Shown here piece after piece: positions 33,428-40,123 of a DNA stretch of 40,123 nucleotides. The DNA comes from Thiotrichales bacterium (GTDB lineage: Bacteria > Pseudomonadota > Gammaproteobacteria > Francisellales > CACEW01), in contig CANJVU010000022.1 in the NCBI GenBank assembly GCA_947478525.1, positions 1 through 40,123 on the forward strand. The letters are read 5' to 3'. Below the pieces are notes generated by a model. That model had not been told where the DNA came from, did no database searches, and saw nothing but the letters and a program-made list of their open reading frames with translations. How positions within the stretch are numbered: the first letter of the stretch is position 1; each line of letters starts with the position of its first letter. Position numbers and translations under genes: made by a program.

Positions 33428-35428
33428 TTAATACAACGTCTGTTGCTTCAACTGGTTAATTTGATCGCGTATTTTTGCTGCTTGTTCAAACGCCAAATCT
33501 TTCGCCAATTGACGCATCTGTTTTTCCAGTTTTTTGATTTCTTGTGCCGTTTGCTGCGGTGTCAGTGCATGGTAATTGGCGGGACGTTCAGCCACTTTCA
33601 AAAAGCTGCTGTCTTCCGAGGGTCGATCATAGGCGCCCTCCATCACATCATGAATTGCGCTTTTGATCGATTGCGGGGTAATGCCATGTTGTTGGTTATA
33701 GGTGACCTGTTTGGCACGACGGCGATCGGTTTCGTCAATGGCGCGACGCATCGAGTCGGTGATGCGATCAGCGTATAAAATCGCTTTGCCTTTGATGTGC
33801 CGCGCGGCACGACCGATGGTTTGAATCAGCGCCCGATCCGAACGCAAAAAGCCTTCTTTGTCGGCATCAAAAATCGCCACCAGCGAGACTTCGGGCATAT
33901 CCAATCCTTCGCGCAATAAGTTAATACCCACCAGTACATCGAATTTACCCAGACGCAGGTCACGGATAATTTCGCTACGCTCAACGGTTTCAATATCGGA
34001 ATGCAAGTAACGCACTTTTATTTTTTGCGCTTGCAGATAATCGGTGAGGTCTTCGGCCATTTTTTTGGTGTGCGTGGTGATCAACACCCGCTCATTCACT
34101 GCAGCACGTTGATGGATTTCCGACAATACGTCTTCCACCTGCGTTGCGACTGGCCGCACCTCTACCGCAGGGTCAATCAATCCGGTCGGGCGCACCACTT
34201 GTTCAGCAATGTTGCCCGCCAGTTCCAGTTCATATTTACCCGGCGTGGCTGATACATAAATGGTTTGCGGGGTGAGCTCAACAAATTCTTCAAATTTCAG
34301 CGGGCGATTATCCAAGGCAGAGGGTAAGCGAAAACCATAATTCACCAGATTTTCTTTACGCGCACGGTCGCCCTTAAACATACCGCCAATTTGCGGCACG
34401 GCGACATGCGATTCATCAATAATCAGCAAAGCATTTTTCGGCAGATATTCAATCAACGTTGGCGGTGGCTCACCGGTTGCTCTGCCGGACAAATAGCGCG
34501 AATAGTTTTCAATGCCGGAACAATAGCCCAGTTCGGTAATCATTTCCAAATCGTAATTGGTACGCTGTTCGAGACGTTGTGCTTCGACCAATTTGCTTTG
34601 GCTTTTTAATTCAGCCAACCGATGCTGTAATTCCACTTTAATGGATTCAACCATCCCATCCAACACTTCTTTGGGCGTGGCGTAGTGAGTTTTGGGATAA
34701 ATGGTCACCCGCGGTACTTTGCGCAACACCTGGCCAGTCAAGGGATCAAAAAAACTCAGCTGCTCGACTTCATGATCAAACAATTCAACGCGCACCGCTT
34801 CTTTGTCAGAATCAGCCGGAAAAACGTCGATGACATCGCCACGCACGCGATATTGGCCACGCTCCAACACCATGTCATTGCGGGTATATTGCAACTCGGC
34901 CAAACGGCGTAATAATTGACGTTGATCGACCGTGTCACCGCGATTAATGTGCAATAACATCTTCAAGTACGATTGTGGGTCACCCAAACCGTAGATTGCT
35001 GAAACCGTTGCCACAATAATGGTGTCAGGCGATTCCATCAAAGCCTTGGTGGCAGACAAACGCATTTGCTCGATATGTTCATTGATTGATGCATCTTTTT
35101 CAATATAGGTGTCGGTTGAAGGCACATAGGCTTCGGGTTGGTAATAGTCATAATATGATACGAAATACTCCACCGCATTTTTCGGGAAAAACGCTTTCAT
35201 CTCGCCATATAACTGCGCCGCCAGGGTTTTATTGTGCGCCATAATCAACGTCGGCCGCTGCACTTGCTGAATAATATTGGCCATGGTAAAGGTCTTCCCG
35301 GAACCGGTCACCCCCAGCAACACCTGATGCGCCAGGCCATCGCGCAGACCTTCCACCAGCGACTGGATGGCTTGCGGTTGATCGCCCGCCGGCGCATAAG
35401 GAGTTTGCAATTGAAATAATCGACTCAT
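33428..35428 (-). CDS. uvrB: excinuclease ABC subunit UvrB
   Basis: UvrB is the damage-verifying helicase of nucleotide excision repair. At 666 residues (E. coli 673) it has Walker [11 protein letters not shown], the beta-hairpin [21 protein letters not shown] that clamps DNA, and DESHV. The domain 3 helicase motifs ([40 protein letters not shown]) follow, with the C-terminal UvrC-binding UVR motif ([15 protein letters not shown]). A TATAAT sits only 7-12 nt upstream of the ATG and no Shine-Dalgarno sequence is visible, so the transcript may be leaderless. Confidence 0.98.
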   Translation of the reverse strand: MSRLFQLQTPYAPAGDQPQAIQSLVEGLRDGLAHQVLLGVTGSGKTFTMANIIQQVQRPTLIMAHNKTLAAQLYGEMKAFFPKNAVEYFVSYYDYYQPEAYVPSTDTYIEKDASINEHIEQMRLSATKALMESPDTIIVATVSAIYGLGDPQSYLKMLLHINRGDTVDQRQLLRRLAELQYTRNDMVLERGQYRVRGDVIDVFPADSDKEAVRVELFDHEVEQLSFFDPLTGQVLRKVPRVTIYPKTHYATPKEVLDGMVESIKVELQHRLAELKSQSKLVEAQRLEQRTNYDLEMITELGYCSGIENYSRYLSGRATGEPPPTLIEYLPKNALLIIDESHVAVPQIGGMFKGDRARKENLVNYGFRLPSALDNRPLKFEEFVELTPQTIYVSATPGKYELELAGNIAEQVVRPTGLIDPAVEVRPVATQVEDVLSEIHQRAAVNERVLITTHTKKMAEDLTDYLQAQKIKVRYLHSDIETVERSEIIRDLRLGKFDVLVGINLLREGLDMPEVSLVAIFDADKEGFLRSDRALIQTIGRAARHIKGKAILYADRITDSMRRAIDETDRRRAKQVTYNQQHGITPQSIKSAIHDVMEGAYDRPSEDSSFLKVAERPANYHALTPQQTAQEIKKLEKQMRQLAKDLAFEQAAKIRDQINQLKQQTLY

Positions 35429-35434
35429 GCGCTT

Positions 35435-35440
35435 ATTATA
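35435..35440 (-). promoter_or_regulatory. putative -10 box of uvrB implying a leaderless transcript
   Basis: TATAAT on the minus strand ends 6 nt before the uvrB ATG (35428), which places the expected +1 at or within a base or two of the A of ATG. No good -35 box is found at 16-18 bp, so the promoter is uncertain. No LexA box (CTGT-N8-ACAG) is seen in this 42-bp divergent gap. Confidence 0.3.
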
Positions 35441-35470
35441 GCGCGATGTGTTATTAAATCAGAAGTGAAT

Positions 35471-37060
35471 ATGTCGATTCGAGCATCGGTGATTGTTTCC
35501 ACCTATAACTGGCCCGAGGCTTTGCGCGCCGTTTTATCTGCATTAGAAGCACAAACTTACGCTAATTTTGAAGTCATTGTTGCAGATGACGGTTCAAAAG
35601 AACCAACACGAGAAGTCGTACAGTATTTTCAAAATCGCAACAAAATATCGATCAAACATGTCTGGCAACCCGATGACGGATTTCGCCTGGCACAAATTCG
35701 TAATAAAGCGATTATGGAAGCCTCAGGTGACTACCTCATTTTTATTGACGGTGATTGTATCGCGCTGCCTCGTTTTATTCAAAACCACATTAAATTTGCG
35801 GAACCTGGCTGGTTTGTAGCTGGCAAACGAATTCTCACAACCGCATCATTTTGCCAGCATGTTTTAGAAAAACAATTACCCATACACACCTGGCCACTTA
35901 AGGCTTTTTATAAAGCATTTCGTGCAGGCGCACTCAATCGATTCTATACCCTACTTCCAATTCCATGGACGAGGTTAAGTAAATTAGGCGCCGCCAGCTG
36001 GAAAGGTATAAAAGGTTGCAATATGGCATTCTGGAAAGAGGACATTATCACCGTCAATGGATTTGATGAACGGTATGTGGGTTGGGGTTATGAAGACTCT
36101 GACATGGTCCTACGTTTGTTACATCAAGGGGTACAGCGCAAAACTGCGCGCTTTCAGATTCCTCTCATTCACTTATGGCACCGAGAAAATGACCGTACCA
36201 CCACCAGCGCTAATTTAGGTAAGTTGAATGAAACGTTAAACAGCACAATCACACAGGCACATATTGGCATTAACCAATACTTGCCCCGTCCTTCTTTTAA
36301 GCGCTATCCTTTAAGCGTCACCATTATCACCTTAAACGAAGCAGACAAAATTCGCGAGTGTTTAGAATCAGTGAAATGGGCAGAAGAAATCATTGTTCTA
36401 GATTCTGGTAGTACCGATGATACCGTCAAAATCTGTCAAACCTATACCGACAAGGTCTATCAAACCGACTGGCCAGGATATGGTGTACAAAAAAACAGAG
36501 CGATTGAAAAAACCTCGCACACTTGGGTCTTATCCATTGATGCCGATGAAGTCTTAAGCAAAGGGCTGCAGCAAGAAATTCAAGCGTTGATTGAAGATCC
36601 CGCCCCCAAAATGACCGCTTATCAAGTTCACCGCCGATCAACTTTTATTGGAAAACCCATCTATTATGGCGATTGGCAGAACGATTTCATCGTTCGATTA
36701 TTTCAAAAAAGTCACGGTCACTATACGGATGATGCGGTACATGAAACGATCTTGGTTAATGGCAGCATTGGCAGCCTAAAAAATATTATGTTACACCACA
36801 CCGTAACCTCTCTCGAACAAGCCATCAACAAGCTCAATCAATACTCTTCGCTCAATGCGCAAAAACGGTTTGCAAAAAACCAAAAAGCTTCTTTGCTACA
36901 GGCGCGTCTACACGGGTTTTGGAGTTTTGTGCGCAGCTATTTTATTAAACGCGGATTTCTGGATGGTCGCGAAGGTTTTTTAATCGCCACCATCAATGCC
37001 CAAGGCAGTTTTTATAAATACGCTAAATGCTACTATTTACACAGAAGGAACCGGTTATGA
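35471..37060 (+). CDS. double-domain GT2 glycosyltransferase (fusion of two GT-A transferases)
   Basis: This 529-residue cytosolic protein contains two complete GT2 domains. Domain 1 (about 1-270) has VIVSTYNWPEAL, VADDGSKEPT, the DDGFRLAQIRNKAI and DGDC motifs, and GFDERYVGWGYEDSDMVLRL, like the chondroitin/hexosaminyl-polymerase type. Domain 2 (about 281-529) begins SVTIITLNEADKI and has LDSGSTDDTV, GYGVQKNRAIE, DADEV (357-361) and HETI, resembling the WaaE/KdtX LPS-core glucosyltransferases. These are normally separate genes. Fusion suggests two successive sugar transfers to the LPS core or a related glycan. The ATG has only a weak AGAAG; an in-frame GTG lies 6 nt upstream. The end overlaps the aminotransferase start (ATGA). 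Confidence 0.88.
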   Translation: MSIRASVIVSTYNWPEALRAVLSALEAQTYANFEVIVADDGSKEPTREVVQYFQNRNKISIKHVWQPDDGFRLAQIRNKAIMEASGDYLIFIDGDCIALPRFIQNHIKFAEPGWFVAGKRILTTASFCQHVLEKQLPIHTWPLKAFYKAFRAGALNRFYTLLPIPWTRLSKLGAASWKGIKGCNMAFWKEDIITVNGFDERYVGWGYEDSDMVLRLLHQGVQRKTARFQIPLIHLWHRENDRTTTSANLGKLNETLNSTITQAHIGINQYLPRPSFKRYPLSVTIITLNEADKIRECLESVKWAEEIIVLDSGSTDDTVKICQTYTDKVYQTDWPGYGVQKNRAIEKTSHTWVLSIDADEVLSKGLQQEIQALIEDPAPKMTAYQVHRRSTFIGKPIYYGDWQNDFIVRLFQKSHGHYTDDAVHETILVNGSIGSLKNIMLHHTVTSLEQAINKLNQYSSLNAQKRFAKNQKASLLQARLHGFWSFVRSYFIKRGFLDGREGFLIATINAQGSFYKYAKCYYLHRRNRL

Positions 37061-38241
37061 CTTTTTTATCCGATCGTATCAACACCATTCAACCCTCGGC
37101 AACACTGGCGATGACCAGCAAGGCCAAAATGTTAAAAGAATCGGGTTTGGACATCATCAGCCTAAGCGCAGGCGAGCCGGATTTTGATACGCCAGAGCAC
37201 ATCAAGGCGGCTGCCATCAACGCCATTCAACAAGGGCAAACCAAATATACCCACGGCGATGGGACGTTAGCCTTGCGCAAAGCCGTGGCCACAAAGTTTT
37301 TACGTGAAAACCAACTTAGCTATACTGCGGACCAAATTCTCGTGTCTTGTGGCGCCAAACACAGTTTATTTAATTTATTTCAAGCTGTTTTAAATAAAGG
37401 CGATGAAGTGGTCATTCCTGCGCCTTATTGGGTATCTTACCCCGACATGGCCAAACTCTGTGAAGCAACCCCGATTGAAGTGCCCGCAACCTTAGAAACA
37501 CACCTTAAAATTACGCCTGATCAATTGGCCAAGGCAATGAGCAATAAAACCAAACTGGTGGTGTTTAACGCCCCCAACAATCCAAGCGGCATGATTTATA
37601 GCCACGCAGAATGGAAAGCATTAGCAGACGTGTTATTAAACTATCCTCATGCACTGATTGTCACCGATGATATTTATGAACATATATCCTGGACCACCGA
37701 ACCTTTCAGCAATATCCTGAACGTCTGCCCAGCCCTATATGACCGCACCATTGTGGTGAATGGCGTCTCTAAAGCGTACTCAATGACCGGTTGGCGCATT
37801 GGCTATGCCGCAGGGCCTAAAATGATTATCTCTGCCATGAGCAAAATGCAATCGCAAAGCACGTCCAATGCCTGTTCAATTTCCCAGGCAGCAGCACTGG
37901 AAGCACTCAATGGCGACCAGTCCTGTATTGAGCCTATGCGTCAAGCCTTTAAATCGCGTCACGATTACGTGGTCAACCGCTTAAATCTAATTCCGGGGTT
38001 TACCTGCTTATCTGCACAAGGTGCGTTTTATGCGTTCCCGCATATTGAATCCGCCATGAAAGCCATTGGCATAAAAGACGATGTGGCCTTTGCTGAATAT
38101 ATTTTAGAAAAAGCGTTGGTCGCTGGAGTTCCCGGCTCTGCGTTTGGCATGCCAGGGTATATCCGGTTTTCATATGCTACGGACATGAAGTCACTAGAAA
38201 CTGCACTGGATCGTATTGAACAATTGTTTAAAGGGAAATAA
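37057..38241 (+). CDS. aspartate/prephenate-type class I aminotransferase
   Basis: This 394-residue PLP enzyme is of the I-beta (bacterial AatA) subgroup. Motifs are SLSAGEPDFDTPEHI at the N-terminus, VSCGAKHSLFNLF, the PAPYWVSYPD block, NAPNNPSG, DDIYEH, and the PLP lysine K239 in NGVSKAYSMTGWRIGYAAGP. The carboxylate-binding Arg lies in GYIRFSYA. It probably interconverts aspartate or glutamate with their keto acids, possibly prephenate. ATG 37057 has AAGGA and overlaps the stop of the glycosyltransferase gene by 4 nt. The O-antigen-ligase-like gene follows with no gap. A housekeeping aminotransferase in a glycan operon is odd; sugar amination is not suggested, since it is not a DegT-type enzyme. 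Confidence 0.9.
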   Translation: MTFLSDRINTIQPSATLAMTSKAKMLKESGLDIISLSAGEPDFDTPEHIKAAAINAIQQGQTKYTHGDGTLALRKAVATKFLRENQLSYTADQILVSCGAKHSLFNLFQAVLNKGDEVVIPAPYWVSYPDMAKLCEATPIEVPATLETHLKITPDQLAKAMSNKTKLVVFNAPNNPSGMIYSHAEWKALADVLLNYPHALIVTDDIYEHISWTTEPFSNILNVCPALYDRTIVVNGVSKAYSMTGWRIGYAAGPKMIISAMSKMQSQSTSNACSISQAAALEALNGDQSCIEPMRQAFKSRHDYVVNRLNLIPGFTCLSAQGAFYAFPHIESAMKAIGIKDDVAFAEYILEKALVAGVPGSAFGMPGYIRFSYATDMKSLETALDRIEQLFKGK

Positions 38242-39465
38242 ATGAACCCATCCACTCTTTCTGGGCAATATAAAATCGGCGAATGGCTTGATCGTACTAA
38301 TCTATACCTGGCCTGTTTGGTCGCATTTTTTATTCCCGTTTCTGCCGCAGGTAACAACATTGCTTTTTATACCATGTTGCTATTTTTTTTACTGTCAGGT
38401 AATTGGCAACAAAAATGGCAATGCATCAAACAATCGCGTTTATCACAAGCGGCTCTGTTGCTATGGCTATTAACTTTTATCAGCATTCTGTATTCTATTG
38501 CGTCGTATCATTACGCATTTTCAATGGCAACCAAATACGATAAACTGCTGTTTATCCCCATGCTACTTTACACCTTACGCAGCGACCGCGATATCAAATG
38601 GTGTCTCAATAGTTTTTGGGCGGCATTAGTACTAACGCTGGTGTTAGGATATCTTTATCGATTCTTACCCATTCATTTACAAAATTTATACTTCATGATT
38701 AATACGCCGTTTATCATGCATATTGAAACCAATATGATGATGGCTTTTTTTGCGTTTTGGCTGGTATACCATTGTTTACGTAAAGGCGCAACCATCAAAG
38801 GTCGTATCGGCTGGGGCATTGCAGCACTGATCACCATTTATTATGTACTCGCCATGAGCCCCGCACGATCTGGCTGGGTGACTTTTTTCGCCTTAATGGG
38901 GTATCTGATTTATCTGTTTATCCGCCAAGGGCAATGGCGCAAAAGTCTGTTGATTATATTACTCGGCATTACTGCTTTTGGGGTGGCTTCACAGTCTCAT
39001 GAATTTAAAATTCGCGCGGCAGAAGGTCAAAACGATTTACAACAATATGCACAAGGGAACCCAGCCAGTTCTCTGGGAGATCGGATAACCTTTTATCGCA
39101 CCACTGCCACCATCATTAAACACAAATGGTTAATTGGCACAGGGATTGGCGGATATGAAGTGGCTTATCATCAGCTAGCAGAACAGCTGCATTTAGTCGA
39201 TTTCATTTCCAGCAACCCCCACGATCAGTATCTAGATGTCACTGCTCAACTGGGTATTACTGGACTGGCATTGTTATTATGGCTTTACTTAAGCGTCTGG
39301 TATTCTCGCAATTGGAATAATCAACAACAAGTGCTTCTTGCGCAAGGCATTTGCATCACGATAATGGTTGGATGCTTATTTAACTCCTGGCTGATGGATA
39401 TCCACGCTGGCTTTTGTTTTTGCTTATTGGCGGTACTGGGAACCTGGAAAGAGGAAATCCAATGA
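38242..39465 (+). CDS. O-antigen ligase/polymerase-like membrane protein (Wzy_C family)
   Basis: This 407-residue protein has about 11-12 membrane helices. The Wzy_C/WaaL features are MSPARSGW (about 205-212, with the functionally important Arg), a large periplasmic loop (about 250-330) containing DRITFYRTTATIIK and GTGIGGYEVAY, and NPHDQYLDVTAQLGI at the loop end (near 326). WaaL joins O-antigen or sugars to lipid A-core in the periplasm, and Wzy polymerises repeats; the two cannot be separated from sequence alone. The ATG directly follows the aminotransferase stop, with AAAGGGA upstream. Neighbouring LPS-type glycosyltransferases favour a ligase role. Confidence 0.87.
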   Translation: MNPSTLSGQYKIGEWLDRTNLYLACLVAFFIPVSAAGNNIAFYTMLLFFLLSGNWQQKWQCIKQSRLSQAALLLWLLTFISILYSIASYHYAFSMATKYDKLLFIPMLLYTLRSDRDIKWCLNSFWAALVLTLVLGYLYRFLPIHLQNLYFMINTPFIMHIETNMMMAFFAFWLVYHCLRKGATIKGRIGWGIAALITIYYVLAMSPARSGWVTFFALMGYLIYLFIRQGQWRKSLLIILLGITAFGVASQSHEFKIRAAEGQNDLQQYAQGNPASSLGDRITFYRTTATIIKHKWLIGTGIGGYEVAYHQLAEQLHLVDFISSNPHDQYLDVTAQLGITGLALLLWLYLSVWYSRNWNNQQQVLLAQGICITIMVGCLFNSWLMDIHAGFCFCLLAVLGTWKEEIQ

Positions 39466-40123
39466 CACGCTATCGCATTGCTTGTTTGTTCCCGGGTATT
39501 TATCGTGGTGGCTCTGACCAGGTGTTATTTAACCTAACACAAGGGTTGCAAGAACTCGGACATCATGTTAGTTATTTTTCTTCAAAAACCCCAGCCATCC
39601 AAATGGCCAGTGGCTTACCCGAAGTTCACATACCTCGCCAATGGTTGGGCAAATCCATTAAACAACTGACCCTCTGGCAATTAAGCAGAATGATCCGCCA
39701 AGAAGAGCGGTTACAGGGGGACTTTGATTTAATTTTATCAAACATTCAAATGCGCAAAGCCTTATCGGTGAAAAATCCTGAACGGTTGTTTTATTTTTTG
39801 CATATGGATGCTTGGGCAAGCATACAATGCCAGTATGCGAATGATCCAAAAAAACTCAATCATGAAAAAAAACGACTACAAGATTACTACCGCAAAAAAA
39901 ATGTTATTAGTGTCTCTCAAGGTGCCACTTATTCTTTACTCAACAACATTCACGCCAGCCCCACTCTGATCAAAACCATTTACAACCCGTTTGATTTTGC
40001 ATGGATCCAACACCAATCTGAAGCTTACAAACCAGACATCACTGAACCTTACCTCATCCACGTTGGACGCTTTGATCCGCAAAAACGTCATGACTTATTG
40101 TTTGATGCTTATCGCCGCCTACA
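39462..40123 (+). CDS. glycosyltransferase family 4-like protein, 3' end cut by window
   Basis: The first 220 codons of a GT-B fold glycosyltransferase are present and run off the right edge. The N-terminal domain starts YRIACLFPGIYRGGSDQVLFNL, a typical GGSDQV/GGAERV donor-side loop. A following segment (NVISVSQGATYSLL) precedes IYNPFDF. The second domain opens with YLIHVGRFDPQKRHDLLFDAY, the GT4 nucleotide-sugar-binding strand-helix with K/R and HDLL. AGAGGAAA precedes the ATG, which overlaps the O-antigen-ligase stop (ATGA). It is the fourth gene of the coupled glycan cluster and is likely an LPS-core or O-antigen transferase. Confidence 0.88.
   Translation, partial: MTRYRIACLFPGIYRGGSDQVLFNLTQGLQELGHHVSYFSSKTPAIQMASGLPEVHIPRQWLGKSIKQLTLWQLSRMIRQEERLQGDFDLILSNIQMRKALSVKNPERLFYFLHMDAWASIQCQYANDPKKLNHEKKRLQDYYRKKNVISVSQGATYSLLNNIHASPTLIKTIYNPFDFAWIQHQSEAYKPDITEPYLIHVGRFDPQKRHDLLFDAYRRL

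Overview
The window is a gene-dense stretch of a gammaproteobacterial chromosome. Its core genes (mutY-yggX, rpsT with a UUG start, rlmJ, hemC, murD, uvrB, tRNA-Phe) are gammaproteobacterial in sequence and arrangement. A DAB inorganic-carbon uptake operon of the DabA/UPF0753 type, dense gene packing and a large orphan secreted protein would fit a Legionella/Coxiella-like relative. That placement is inference, because no rRNA or phylogenetic marker set is present.

Layout. Positions 1-330 hold no intact gene, only a possible degraded ORF and a GC-rich hairpin repeat. Positions 333-3647 (minus) form a tight operon: terC/alx-like membrane protein, LysR regulator, tsaC/Sua5, chalcone isomerase-like secreted protein. 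Divergent from it, 3797-8076 (plus) is a three-gene operon, dabB-dabA-DUF6671-like protein, probably for energy-coupled CO2/bicarbonate uptake. A T-N11-A palindrome between the two operons is the obvious candidate LysR site. Then come tRNA-Phe (minus), a YciA-type thioesterase (plus), and yggX, mutY and rpsT (minus). Positions 10388-14568 (minus) encode an RND efflux pump and its adaptor.

Positions 14661-18736 (plus) hold rlmJ, carA, a carboxylesterase, hemC and a Dps protein. CarA looks like the GATase half of eukaryotic CAD rather than E. coli CarA. It also carries a palindromic repeat in frame, in its interdomain linker; a sister copy of that repeat lies between rpsT and mutY. No carB is present. 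A small secreted orphan (minus), a ZIP transporter and a BrnQ transporter (plus) follow. Positions 21231-26660 (minus) hold a cytosolic carboxypeptidase-like M14 protein and a MacAB-like ABC exporter with two different permeases. Then come murD (plus) and a gtrB-gtrA pair (minus).

Positions 29569-33306 look accessory: a 1030-residue putative secreted protein of unknown function, a hairpin repeat and a PemK/MazF-type toxin-antitoxin pair. After uvrB (minus), 35471 to the end (plus) is a translationally coupled envelope-glycan cluster: a double-GT2 fusion, a PLP aminotransferase, an O-antigen-ligase/polymerase-like protein, and a GT4-type glycosyltransferase cut by the window end.

The region is very compact. 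All four convergent gene pairs between 8.7 and 28.1 kb overlap at their stop codons, so no intergenic terminators exist there. The best candidates for something new are the CAD-like carA with its in-frame palindromic element, the DUF6671 gene coupled to the DAB operon, and the 1030-residue orphan, which has an RNxxxH motif near its C-terminus.
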